In this document: piece after piece, positions 52,397 through 61,254 of the stretch
How the letters are laid out: each line of letters begins with the position of its first letter
Position numbering within the stretch: the first letter of the stretch is position 1
DNA from: JAWKOK01 sp963765875
Lineage (GTDB): Bacteria > Chloroflexota > Anaerolineae > Caldilineales > Caldilineaceae
Length of the DNA: 64,000 nt
Assembly: GCA_963765875.1 (NCBI GenBank)
Contig: CAVXYK010000029.1
Location: forward strand, 1-64,000
Direction of reading: 5' to 3'
Position numbers and translations under genes: made by a program
The notes under the pieces: model-generated
Database searches by the model: none
Told to the model about the DNA's origin: nothing
What the model saw: the letters and a program-made list of their open reading frames with translations, nothing else

Positions 52397-53383
52397 ATGG
52401 ATTGGCTTGTTGTAGTCTCATTGTCGGTGTTGCGTGCATTGGCGTTAATCGTCGTGCTGCTGACCGGGTTCGCCTACCTGACTTGGTATGAGCGAAAACT
52501 GCTGGCTCGCTTCCACGGTCGGTACGGCCCAAATCGGGCAGGCCCCAGGGGACTGCTCCAGCCGATTGCTGATGCAATCAAGGCGATCTTCAAGGAAGAG
52601 ATCATCCCCAACCATGTGGACAAGCCGATCTATCTATTGGCTCCCATGTTGGCATTGGTGCCGGCGCTGATCATCTGGGCTGTGGTTCCGGTGGCCAAGG
52701 GCGTGCCTGCAATGGCCGATGTCAACATTGGCTTCCTCTGGATTCTGGCGATTGCCGGCATTGAGGCGTACGGTATTATTTTGGCCGGATGGAGCAGCAA
52801 CAACAACTACTCACTCCTTGGTGCGCTGCGCTCGTCGGCGCAGATGATCTCCTATGAACTGCCGCTAGGCATGTTCCTGGTCAGCATCTTGATGTTGGCG
52901 GGCAGCTTCAGCCTGGTACAGTTGTTGGAAACACAACGAGCCTGGTGGGAATGGATCTGGCTCTGGGCCATGTTCCCACTTTTCTTCATCTGCATTCTGG
53001 CTGAGACCAATCGTAGTCCATTTGACCTGCCGGAAACGGAGAATGAGCTGGTCGCCGGTTTCCAGACCGAGTACGGCGGCATCAAGTTTGCGCTCTTCTT
53101 CATGGCCGAGTACATCAACATGATTACCACCAGCGCGATTATGGCCACCCTCTTCTTCGGCGGATACCGGTTGCCCTTCGGCATTCTCTCCAACGTGGTC
53201 TGGATCGGCCCATTCGTGTTGGCAGTCAAGGTCATACTGTTGCTCTTCCTCTTCATCTGGGTGCGTGCAAGCCTCGGCCGCCCGCGCTACGACCAGTTGA
53301 TGCGCTTTTCGTGGAAGACATTGTTGCCCATCAGCGTCGGCTATATGATCATCACTTCACTGTTGGTGGTATTTTTCAAGTAG
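52397..53383 (+). CDS. nuoH: NADH-quinone oxidoreductase subunit H, copy 2
   Basis: A 328-residue, eight-helix subunit forming the quinone cavity. Motifs: LARFHGRYGPNRAGPRGLLQPIADAIK (seen as GRYGPNRAGPRGLLQPIA), AGWSSNNNYSLLGALRS, ETNRSPFDLPETENELVAGF and RASLGRPRYDQLMRFSWK. All are intact, unlike the frameshifted copy 1. Its stop codon is inside a perfect hairpin (53380-53407). Confidence 0.95.
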   Translation: MDWLVVVSLSVLRALALIVVLLTGFAYLTWYERKLLARFHGRYGPNRAGPRGLLQPIADAIKAIFKEEIIPNHVDKPIYLLAPMLALVPALIIWAVVPVAKGVPAMADVNIGFLWILAIAGIEAYGIILAGWSSNNNYSLLGALRSSAQMISYELPLGMFLVSILMLAGSFSLVQLLETQRAWWEWIWLWAMFPLFFICILAETNRSPFDLPETENELVAGFQTEYGGIKFALFFMAEYINMITTSAIMATLFFGGYRLPFGILSNVVWIGPFVLAVKVILLLFLFIWVRASLGRPRYDQLMRFSWKTLLPISVGYMIITSLLVVFFK

Positions 53384-53407
53384 CGACGCAAGATTTTGCG
53401 TCGCTAC
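53380..53407. repeat. Perfect 12-bp hairpin over the nuoH stop codon
   Basis: GTAGCGACGCAA (53380-53391) pairs exactly with TTGCGTCGCTAC (53396-53407) around loop GATT. The first arm contains the TAG stop of nuoH. It lacks a T-run, so it is more likely a dispersed palindromic repeat, or an RNA processing or stability element between nuoH and nuoI. Confidence 0.65.
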
Positions 53408-53467
53408 GGGCCAAATCAATCGCCGGCCAACTGGATTTCGGACACTTTCTAGGGACAAATAAGACAC

Positions 53468-53938
53468 ATGGCTCTGAACGACTACTTCAAAGGCGCTGTC
53501 GAGATTGGCAGGGCGATGGGCGTAACGCTCAATCAGCTCACCCAAAAGCCGGTAACAGTCGAGTATCCATTTGAGTCGATAGCGATGTACCCGCGTTTTC
53601 GCGGTCGTCATGAATTGCGTCGCTACGAAAACGGCATGGAACGCTGCATCGGCTGCATGTTGTGTGAAGCCGCCTGTCCCACCGGGGCCATCTATGTAGA
53701 TGCGGCTGAAAACGATGCCGAAGATCCACACTCTCCGGGCGAACGCTATGCAAAGGTCTACGAAGTCAATCTGCTGCGCTGCGTCTTCTGCGGTGATTGT
53801 GAAGAGGCCTGTCCGACTGAAGCAGTTGTGCTTGGCCATGAGTTTGCACTAGCGAATTTTAGTCGAGAAGATTTTATCTTGGACAAAGAGGCACTGCTTA
53901 ATCCCGGTCTGCCGAACGTCATTATCCGTCCGGAATAG
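53468..53938 (+). CDS. nuoI: NADH-quinone oxidoreductase subunit I (clusters N6a and N6b)
   Basis: A 156-residue ferredoxin-like subunit linking NuoG to NuoB. First cluster Cys60, 63, 66 with Cys70 (CIGCMLCEAACPTGAI); second Cys105, 108, 111 with Cys115 (CVFCGDCEEACPTEAV). RFRGRHELRRYENG is the typical lead-in. ATG 53468 follows a weak site. The only nuoI in the window. Confidence 0.96.
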   Translation: MALNDYFKGAVEIGRAMGVTLNQLTQKPVTVEYPFESIAMYPRFRGRHELRRYENGMERCIGCMLCEAACPTGAIYVDAAENDAEDPHSPGERYAKVYEVNLLRCVFCGDCEEACPTEAVVLGHEFALANFSREDFILDKEALLNPGLPNVIIRPE

Positions 53939-53962
53939 GGTTCAATTTAGAGGGTAAGTTTC

Positions 53963-54490
53963 ATGTCTTGGGCAATGCTTTTCTTCATCTTGGTTGGCGC
54001 CGTCAGCATCGCAGCGGCGATTGGCGTCGTCACCAGCCGACAGCCGATCCACGCTGCGCTCTACCTGTTGGTCCACTTTGCATCGTTGGCTGTGATGTAT
54101 GTCACGCTGGACGCCCAGTTTCTGGCAGCGATCCAGGTGATCATCTATGCCGGCGGCATCGTCATCCTGATCCTCTTTGTGATCATGCTGCTTGGCAGCA
54201 AGCAGTTGGAGGACGAGTTCAAGGAGATGACCTGGGGACCCTACATCGGTCTTGCGCTCGGTCTAGTACTGATCGGCAGCATGATGTTCTCGCTGATGTC
54301 CGCTTTCGGCGACGCACCCGCCAACCCTGAAGCGCTGGTCGGCGGAGCGCCGTACGCTGTCGGCATGGAACTCTTCACAAAATACATTTTGCCGGTGGAG
54401 TTGGTTGCTGTACTGCTGTTGGTTGCGCTGATTGGCGCGTTGCTGGTTGCCCGGATGCCGGATTCGAAATCGGCTCAAGAGTCGAAATAG
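53963..54490 (+). CDS. nuoJ: NADH-quinone oxidoreductase subunit J, copy 2
   Basis: A 175-residue, five-helix subunit. AALYLLVHFASLAVMYVTLDAQFLAAIQVIIYAGGIVILILFVIML, read as LDAQFLAAIQVIIYAGGIV, is the NuoJ helix-3 motif. It starts 24 bases after nuoI with a GAGGG site. It differs strongly from copy 1 (40374-40907), so the two are old paralogs rather than a recent duplication. Confidence 0.95.
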   Translation: MSWAMLFFILVGAVSIAAAIGVVTSRQPIHAALYLLVHFASLAVMYVTLDAQFLAAIQVIIYAGGIVILILFVIMLLGSKQLEDEFKEMTWGPYIGLALGLVLIGSMMFSLMSAFGDAPANPEALVGGAPYAVGMELFTKYILPVELVAVLLLVALIGALLVARMPDSKSAQESK

Positions 54491-54541
54491 GTCCTATCTG
54501 GACCGGAATAATTTCTGAAGATTCAGAAGAGGAAACGATCC

Positions 54542-54844
54542 GTGGTTTCAGTCAACCTATATCTTGTACTCAGTGCACTCATTTTCATTATCGGTGCAGC
54601 CGGCGTTCTCACTCGACGCAACGCACTCATCATCTTCATGTGCGTGGAGATGATGCTCAACAGCGTTAACCTTACGCTGATCGCTTTGAGCTATCAGTGG
54701 GGCAACCTAAATGGCCATATCTTTGTCTTCGTCATCATGGCCGTTGCTGCTGCCGAGATCGCGGTAGGGCTCGCCATTCTAATCGCCTATCAGCGTCATA
54801 CCGGAACGTCAAATATCGGCGAAATCAACTTGCTGAAGTGGTAA
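54542..54844 (+). CDS. nuoK: NADH-quinone oxidoreductase subunit K, copy 2
   Basis: A 100-residue NuoK, start GTG 54542 after AGAGGAAACG. Both channel Glu residues are present: LIIFMCVEMMLNSVNLTLI and VIMAVAAAEIAVGLAILI. N-terminus VSVNLYLVLSALIF. It follows nuoJ by 51 bases. Confidence 0.95.
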   Translation: MVSVNLYLVLSALIFIIGAAGVLTRRNALIIFMCVEMMLNSVNLTLIALSYQWGNLNGHIFVFVIMAVAAAEIAVGLAILIAYQRHTGTSNIGEINLLKW

Positions 54845-54979
54845 TGCCGGCAGCTTATCCGGACCGGAATTTACTCCGGCGCTTGTACTCTAGGAATTAT
54901 CCGAGAACTGCTCATCGCCCACAATCATGCTGTCTACTGGCAGACAGAGGTTGCGACTGAGTTTAAAGAGGACTGTCTC

Positions 54980-56887
54980 ATGCCTTTCCCGTTGTATTAC
55001 CTAGCCTGGGTGCTTTTACTGATTCCAGCCGCTGGAGCTCTAATCAACCTATTTGCCGGTACGAAACTGAGCAAAACGGTTATAGGCAGCATCGCCACCG
55101 GCGCCGTGGCCCTCTCATTTGCACTTGGGTTGCTGCTCATGCTGGCCATGTTTACGCTACCGGTCGAGGAGCGCGAGATCATTGTGCCGCTCTATGAGTG
55201 GATCACGATCGGTAGTTTCAGCGTAAGCGCTGCTCTGCTCGTTGACCCGTTGAGCATCGTCATGGTGCTCGTTATCACCGGCGTCGGTTCTCTGATTCAC
55301 CTCTATTCGATGAGCTATATGGCGGATGAAGAGCGGTACCAGCGCTACTTCGTCTATCTTAACTTCTTCATTTTTGCCATGTTGGTCCTGGTACTCAGCG
55401 ACAACTTCCTGGCCATGTTCGTCGGCTGGGAGGGCGTGGGGCTAGCTTCTTTCCTCCTGATCGGCTTCTGGTTTGACCGTCGAGATGACACCTACGGCTA
55501 CTATGCTGATGCCGGCAAGAAAGCCTTTCTGGTCAATCGCGTCGGTGACTTTGGCCTGATCCTGGCCATGGCGCTGATCTGGACATCGCTAGGCACTCTC
55601 GACTTCCTTGAACTGAATGAAGCCATTCACGTTAATGGTCTGGCCGTTGCTACCGCCGGCATGATTTGCCTGCTGCTACTGCTGGGCGCTGCCGGCAAAA
55701 GCGCACAGATTCCGCTCTACGTCTGGCTGCCCGACGCCATGGCCGGCCCGACACCGGTCTCGGCGTTGATCCATGCCGCAACCATGGTGACCGCAGGCAT
55801 CTACATGATTGCCCGTACGAATGTGCTCTGGCACATGACGCCGCAGATCTCGTTGTTGGCAGCTTTCATCGGTGTGCTGACGGCCCTTTTTGCAGCCACC
55901 ATTGCATTGGTTCAGACCGACCTGAAAAAGATTCTCGCCTATTCAACCATCTCACAGTTGGGGTACATGATGGTTAGTGTAGGCGTGGGCGCCTATGGTG
56001 CGGCCATTTTCCACTTGACGACCCATGCCCTATTCAAAGCGTTGCTCTTTCTGGGGGCCGGCAGCGTTATGCATGCCACACATGGCGAACTGGACATCCG
56101 TAAGATGGGCGGCCTCAAGCAGAAGATGCCAGTTACATACTGGACGTTCCTGATTGGCACGCTGGCGTTGGCCGGCCTCCCGCCGTTCGCCGGGTTCTTC
56201 TCCAAGGATGCAATTCTGCTCAGTGCACTGGGTGAAGCTCCGATCGCCTACGTTATCGGGATGATTACGGCCTTCCTAACCGCAGTCTATAGCTTCCGCA
56301 TGTTCTTCCTTGTCTTCTCGGGAAAACCACGCAACCAGGAGCTATACGAGCATGCTCATGAAAGCCCCTCCATGATGACCTGGCCGCTGATTATTCTGGC
56401 AGCGCTGACGACGATCGCTGGCCTGCTCAATCTGCCCTTCTTGGTTAACATGGAGTACTTCCTGGAACCCGCAGTCGGCCATCCCCACGAGCCGCCGTTG
56501 GCCATGGAATTGGCCGCATTGACATCCAGTTTCGTCGTGGCCGTCTTCGGCTTCGTCGTAGCCTATTCACTCTATCGCACACGTGAAAACTGGGTCCAGC
56601 GGGTCACCCAGCGCCTCACATTCATGGAACCGGTCCTGCAGAACGCATACTACGTGGACGAATTCTACACACGCGTGATCGTGAATCCGTTGCTCAAGCT
56701 TTCAGGCTGGTTTGCCGCTGTAGTTGACCCGAAGTATATCGATGGCGCCGTCAACGGCGTCGGCCACTACACATTGGTGGCCGGTGAACGCATTCGCTAT
56801 CTACAAAACGGTAAGATCCCGACATATGCCCTGAGCATCCTTGTGGGTGTTGTTGTCATTGTCGTTGCATACATATTCAGCGGCTAG
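54980..56887 (+). CDS. nuoL: NADH-quinone oxidoreductase subunit L, copy 2
   Basis: A 635-residue antiporter-like subunit of ordinary length. FVGWEGVGLASFLLIGFW holds the helix-5 Glu; AAGKSAQIPLYVWLPDAMAG and PTPVSALIHAATMVTAG the Lys and broken helix; KKILAYSTISQLGYM follows. It lacks the His-rich insertion of copy 1. The C-terminal horizontal helix reaches the end (ALSILVGVVVIVVAYIFSG). AGAGGA precedes ATG 54980. The short spacers on either side (54845-54979 and 56888-57000) hold no gene. Confidence 0.95.
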   Translation: MPFPLYYLAWVLLLIPAAGALINLFAGTKLSKTVIGSIATGAVALSFALGLLLMLAMFTLPVEEREIIVPLYEWITIGSFSVSAALLVDPLSIVMVLVITGVGSLIHLYSMSYMADEERYQRYFVYLNFFIFAMLVLVLSDNFLAMFVGWEGVGLASFLLIGFWFDRRDDTYGYYADAGKKAFLVNRVGDFGLILAMALIWTSLGTLDFLELNEAIHVNGLAVATAGMICLLLLLGAAGKSAQIPLYVWLPDAMAGPTPVSALIHAATMVTAGIYMIARTNVLWHMTPQISLLAAFIGVLTALFAATIALVQTDLKKILAYSTISQLGYMMVSVGVGAYGAAIFHLTTHALFKALLFLGAGSVMHATHGELDIRKMGGLKQKMPVTYWTFLIGTLALAGLPPFAGFFSKDAILLSALGEAPIAYVIGMITAFLTAVYSFRMFFLVFSGKPRNQELYEHAHESPSMMTWPLIILAALTTIAGLLNLPFLVNMEYFLEPAVGHPHEPPLAMELAALTSSFVVAVFGFVVAYSLYRTRENWVQRVTQRLTFMEPVLQNAYYVDEFYTRVIVNPLLKLSGWFAAVVDPKYIDGAVNGVGHYTLVAGERIRYLQNGKIPTYALSILVGVVVIVVAYIFSG

Positions 56888-57000
56888 CCGCATAGGTATC
56901 ACATCAGTCTGTCGGCGTCGGTCTACGTCCGTGGTTTACACAGTAGTCTGTCCCGGCCACTGATGCACTATTAGTAGGATATAAGGTTAGGATAGACATT

Positions 57001-58578
57001 ATGACGTTTTCTATCCCGTTTTTGCTCTCCGCCATCATATTCTTGCCGCTTGTCGGCGCAGGAATTGTGTTGGTGATTTCCAATGAGCAATATCAGAAAT
57101 ATACTGCCCTGGCAACCACCCTCCTCACATTTGTGATTAGTCTGGTGTTGCTTGTCGGCTGGCAGAACGGCTATGCGGGTATGCAGTTTGTGGAGCAGTA
57201 CCTGTGGTTGCCTGCGTATAACCTGAGCTATCACCTGGGTGTAGACGGCATTAGTCTCTTCCTGGTCTTGCTGACCACGTTCCTCATGCCCATCGTCATC
57301 TACTTCAGCAATCTCTATGTCAAAGAGACAGTCGGGCCCTATCTGGCTCTGATGCTGCTGTTGCAGACGGCGATGACAGGCGTCTTCCTCGCTCTGGACA
57401 TGGTGCTCTTCTTCGTCTTCTTTGAGATGAGTCTAATTCCGATGTACTTCCTCATCGGGCTCTGGGGCGGCGCCAATCGGCTCTATGCGGCGACCAAGTT
57501 CTTTCTCTACACGTTTGCCGGATCCGCCCTGCTCTTCGTTGGTATCCTGGCGGTCTACTCGGCCGCGGGCACTGCCGACATCGTCGAACTGACCGGCGTG
57601 CAGTTTGGGACGACCTTCCAGATGTGGGTCTTCGCTGCCTTTGCCATCGGTTTCGCCGTCAAGGTGCCGATTTTCCCGCTGCACACCTGGCTGCCCGACG
57701 CGCATGTCCAGGCACCGACGGCCGGGTCCATTGTGCTGGCGGGCGTTCTGCTCAAGATGGGCACCTATGGCTACGTCCGCTTTGCCCTGCCGCTCTTCCC
57801 TGAAGCCGCTGCTCAACTGGGCTGGATCATCGCAACGTTGGCGGTTATCGGCATTCTCTACGGGGCCATGGTAGCGCTCGTTCAGAAGGACGTTAAGTCG
57901 TTGGTCGCCTACAGTTCTGTCGCTCACTTGGGCTTTGTGATGCTTGGCATCTTTGCCCTCAACGAGCAGGGAATCAGCGGCGCCGTGTTGCAAATGGTCA
58001 ATCACGGGCTCAGCACGGGCGCTCTCTTCCTGATGGTCGGGCTCATTTACGAGCGGCGTCACACACGCCTGCTTGAAGACTACGGCGGTCTTTGGAAGAG
58101 CGTCCCCATCTTCTCATCGATCTTCCTTGTGGTCATCATGAGCAGTGCCGGTCTACCGGGATTAAACGGCTTCGTCGGTGAATTCACCATCTTGCTGGGC
58201 ATGTTCGACCATCAGCCTATCTTCACCGTGTTGGGCGCGCTGGGCGTGATCTTGGCCGCCTGGTATCTGCTCACAGCCTTCCGCAAGATCGCCCAAGGGC
58301 CGATCACAAACCCGGCGAATGAATCTGAGAATTTGAAAGACTTGAATGTCCACGAGATCGGAATGTTGGTGCCATTGGTAGTGCTCTTCTTTGTCATCGG
58401 CCTCTTTCCCAATCTCTTCTTTGACAAGATCAACCCGTCAGTCGAAGCGCTCACAGAGCAGATGGCACGCAATAATTCGGCCGTCGTTCTTCAACTGGAC
58501 GCGACTGAGCTTGCGGAAATCGAACTGGCTATGCCTGACCCAAGCCGGGTAGAACTCAACACGGGGGCGCAGCGATAA
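57001..58578 (+). CDS. nuoM: NADH-quinone oxidoreductase subunit M, copy 2
   Basis: A 525-residue antiporter-like subunit. LFFVFFEMSLIPMYFLIGLW carries the helix-5 Glu; KVPIFPLHTWLPDAHVQAPT, KSLVAYSSVAHLGFV and MVNHGLSTGALFLMVG follow as expected. TTAGGATAG precedes ATG 57001. nuoN starts three bases after its stop. Confidence 0.96.
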   Translation: MTFSIPFLLSAIIFLPLVGAGIVLVISNEQYQKYTALATTLLTFVISLVLLVGWQNGYAGMQFVEQYLWLPAYNLSYHLGVDGISLFLVLLTTFLMPIVIYFSNLYVKETVGPYLALMLLLQTAMTGVFLALDMVLFFVFFEMSLIPMYFLIGLWGGANRLYAATKFFLYTFAGSALLFVGILAVYSAAGTADIVELTGVQFGTTFQMWVFAAFAIGFAVKVPIFPLHTWLPDAHVQAPTAGSIVLAGVLLKMGTYGYVRFALPLFPEAAAQLGWIIATLAVIGILYGAMVALVQKDVKSLVAYSSVAHLGFVMLGIFALNEQGISGAVLQMVNHGLSTGALFLMVGLIYERRHTRLLEDYGGLWKSVPIFSSIFLVVIMSSAGLPGLNGFVGEFTILLGMFDHQPIFTVLGALGVILAAWYLLTAFRKIAQGPITNPANESENLKDLNVHEIGMLVPLVVLFFVIGLFPNLFFDKINPSVEALTEQMARNNSAVVLQLDATELAEIELAMPDPSRVELNTGAQR

Positions 58579-58581
58579 GCC

Positions 58582-60054
58582 ATGCCTGAACTATCATCCA
58601 TTGCTAACTTCAACCTGAGCGCGCTGCTGCCCGAGTTGACGTTGGTTATGTTCACCATCATCGTCATGTTCTTTGACGTCTTCGCGGATGCCAAGAACCC
58701 CAAGACTCGTGCCGCCCTGCCCTGGATCGCCCTGGTCGGTGTTTTCGCCTCTGGACTGGCTGTGGCCTGGCTCTGGGGCCAACCGGACATCAGCTTCCAG
58801 GATGCCGCTATCTCTGACCGTTTCGCACTCGGTTTGAGTGCGATTGTCCTGGTGGCGACCGGGCTGACCATCCTATTGAGCGTGGCCTATATTCCGCGCA
58901 TCAATCGACAGGTCGGCGAATATTACGCACTGATTCTGCTCTGCGCCGTCGGCATGATGCTGATGGGCTTGGCCAACGACCTAATCGTTCTCTTCCTGGC
59001 ACTGGAGATCTTCTCGCTCGGGCTCTACATTCTGACCGGCGTCTACCGAAAGAGCCCGCGTGGCGCGGAAGCCAGTATGAAGTACTTCTTGCTCGGCGCC
59101 TTTGCCAGCACTTTCTTCGTCTACGGTGCAGCGCTGATCTACGGCGCGGCCGGCAGCACCCAATATCACGCAATCTCGGAGATGGTCGGCTCAGGCAATG
59201 CCGACCGCTTCCTGCTCTATCCGGGCATCGCCCTACTCATCGCAGGCTTCGCCTTCAAGATCAGCCTGGTTCCCTTCCATATGTGGACACCGGACGTCTA
59301 CCAGGGTTCACCGACGCCTGTGACGGCATTCATGAGTGCGGGGACCAAAGCTGCGGCCTTTGCGGCCATGATTCGTGTGTTGGTGATTGCAGTTCCCGCG
59401 CAGCAAGCCAATTGGGGCTGGATGTTGGCCACATTGGCTGTGCTGACCATGACGTTGGGCAACTTGGCCGCCCTGCACCAGACCAGTCTCAAACGCATGC
59501 TCGCCTATTCGAGCATTGCTCATGCCGGCTACATTCTCGTGGGTCTAACAGCGGGAACGGCCGCAGGAGCCAATGCGGCGCTCTTCTACTTGTTCAGCTA
59601 CGCCTTCATGAACATGGGCGCGCTGGCAGCAGTCATTGCACTGGAGAACATCGAGGAGAGCGACGCCTCACTGATGACAGTATCGGGCCTGTCACAGGTT
59701 CGCCCCAAACTCGCCTTTGTGCTCGCCATCTTCATGTTCGGATTGAGCGGCATGCCGCCGCTGGCCGGTTTCTTCGGCAAGTTGTTTATATTCCAGGCCG
59801 CTGTTGCCGGCGGTTGGGCCTGGCTGGCCGCCTTTGCCATGCTCACCAGCGTGGTCGGCGCCTACTACTATTTGCGAGTCATCGTCCTCATGTATTTCAA
59901 GGAACCGACCGCCGAAACAGATTCTGGCTCAGCGGGCATGACATCACTGCCCTTGGCAATCGGGCTTGGCGTGGCTGCTGCATTCACCATCATCATCGGT
60001 ATCGCTCCGGGCATGTGGACCAACCTGTTCCAGACAGGCTTGGGCAGCTTCTAG
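58582..60054 (+). CDS. nuoN: NADH-quinone oxidoreductase subunit N, copy 2
   Basis: A 490-residue antiporter-like subunit. LFLALEIFSLGLYILTGVYR, KISLVPFHMWTPDVYQGSPT and KRMLAYSSIAHAGYILVGL are the conserved Glu and Lys regions. Translation is probably coupled to nuoM (three-base gap, no strong ribosome site). Last gene of the complete operon, followed 25 bases later by a strong terminator. Confidence 0.96.
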   Translation: MPELSSIANFNLSALLPELTLVMFTIIVMFFDVFADAKNPKTRAALPWIALVGVFASGLAVAWLWGQPDISFQDAAISDRFALGLSAIVLVATGLTILLSVAYIPRINRQVGEYYALILLCAVGMMLMGLANDLIVLFLALEIFSLGLYILTGVYRKSPRGAEASMKYFLLGAFASTFFVYGAALIYGAAGSTQYHAISEMVGSGNADRFLLYPGIALLIAGFAFKISLVPFHMWTPDVYQGSPTPVTAFMSAGTKAAAFAAMIRVLVIAVPAQQANWGWMLATLAVLTMTLGNLAALHQTSLKRMLAYSSIAHAGYILVGLTAGTAAGANAALFYLFSYAFMNMGALAAVIALENIEESDASLMTVSGLSQVRPKLAFVLAIFMFGLSGMPPLAGFFGKLFIFQAAVAGGWAWLAAFAMLTSVVGAYYYLRVIVLMYFKEPTAETDSGSAGMTSLPLAIGLGVAAAFTIIIGIAPGMWTNLFQTGLGSF

Positions 60055-60078
60055 CAAAGGGCTATTGACAATCGAGGC

Positions 60079-60119
60079 AAAAAGGGCGGAGGCTACATTG
60101 AGTAGCCTCCGCCCTTTTT
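60079..60119. terminator. Bidirectional rho-independent terminator after nuoN copy 2
   Basis: AAAAAGGGCGGAGGCTAC (60079-60096) pairs exactly with 60102-60119, with loop ATTGA. The stem ends in T5 on the plus strand and, read from the other side, T5 on the minus strand, so it serves both nuoN and the convergent minus-strand gene ending at 60133. Confidence 0.93.
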
Positions 60120-60132
60120 AGTAGAATCACAA

Positions 60133-61251
60133 TTATTTCACGTAGAGTTCAGAAGGAAGGTCGCTGAGGAGATCGACGTAGCTATCGGCGTCCCTGTGCT
60201 GAAGTTTCAGATTCCGCTTGATGGCGTGATATTCCTCCGGCTGATCAAGCTGCACACTATCCGCACTGTGCGGCAATCTCTCGAACGCTGCATCCGGGCC
60301 CATGGATGCATTCCAGTTGAGCGGAACTGCGAAGTTTGCCATCAGAAGTTCGAGCGGCGGATCTTCCCAGATCGTCACATAGGGCATGCGCATGCCCCAG
60401 CGTTGCGCCGTCTGGTAGTCAACATCCAAGATCCAGTTGCGCTCAAGTAACATGCCAACGTGCTGTGTTGCGGCGGTGTCCGTCACATGGAATGGGCCCT
60501 CCAAGTGTGAACCATAGAACTGAATCCAAACTTTGCGATTGACATCTCCATAGCGCAACATTGCTACGCGACCGATACACTCTTCGCACAGTTCGATCCG
60601 TTTGAATTTCAGCCGATTCTCTACAACCTTTTCCATAATGCCGGGATTGTAGTACATGGCCTTACCGCTGGCGGGCAGCGGTGTCTGGGAAGAATAAGAG
60701 GGACTGAGAAGCTTCCATGCAGTTGCTAGTGGATCGCTAGTCTGCTCACCGATGATCTCTTGAGTTTCTGAAGTCAGGGTATCGGAGGCAACTTCTACAA
60801 CGCTGCTTTCAGCTGTCGTACCGTCGGATTCAACATCGCTCGCCGGAGATGAGTCAACGTGGGCCGCTTGAACCGATTCGGTGACTTCCGAAGGGGGCTG
60901 ATTAACCGTATCAATGTGTTCAATCTCGACCCTATCACCGTCCGTCCCATGATCTATCAATTCGGTGTCGGCTTGGTCGGGCGCTTCGTCTACTTCGTCG
61001 GTGGCTACTTCGTCGGTGTCTAGTGTGTCGGTGTCTGGTGTGTCGGTGGCCACTGCGTCAGGCGAAGCTGCAAGCTCTGAGGGCCCGGTCTCCGCAGGCG
61101 GTGGAACGTCAACGGGAGCAGAATCATCAGCATTTAGCGCCATACCGGGCAGTGAGAACAAAAAAAACAAGAGGAGAACCAGCCGCAGCGAACGCATCAA
61201 CCTGGACGGGCCGGGCCGTATTCGGTGAGCGTATATGCTAGTGGCGGGCAT
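60133..61251 (-). CDS. Secreted acidic protein with a C-terminal RlpA-like beta-barrel-type domain
   Basis: A 372-residue protein. From Met19 (61197) a signal peptide is clear (MRSLRLVLLLFFLFSLPGMA); the earlier ATG 61251 is nearly on top of its AGGA, so Met19 may be the real start. Residues about 40-175 are low-complexity Asp/Thr/Glu/Ser-rich and probably disordered. Residues about 190-300 (GKAMYYNPGIMEKVVENR, CEECIGRVAMLRYGDV, VWIQFYGSHLEGPFHVTD, WILDVDYQTAQRWGM) resemble a double-psi barrel of the RlpA type, with a Cys-x-x-Cys. That assignment is tentative. It follows rodA by three bases, implying a wall-related role. Confidence 0.6.
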   Translation of the reverse strand: MPATSIYAHRIRPGPSRLMRSLRLVLLLFFLFSLPGMALNADDSAPVDVPPPAETGPSELAASPDAVATDTPDTDTLDTDEVATDEVDEAPDQADTELIDHGTDGDRVEIEHIDTVNQPPSEVTESVQAAHVDSSPASDVESDGTTAESSVVEVASDTLTSETQEIIGEQTSDPLATAWKLLSPSYSSQTPLPASGKAMYYNPGIMEKVVENRLKFKRIELCEECIGRVAMLRYGDVNRKVWIQFYGSHLEGPFHVTDTAATQHVGMLLERNWILDVDYQTAQRWGMRMPYVTIWEDPPLELLMANFAVPLNWNASMGPDAAFERLPHSADSVQLDQPEEYHAIKRNLKLQHRDADSYVDLLSDLPSELYVK

Positions 61252-61254
61252 GTC

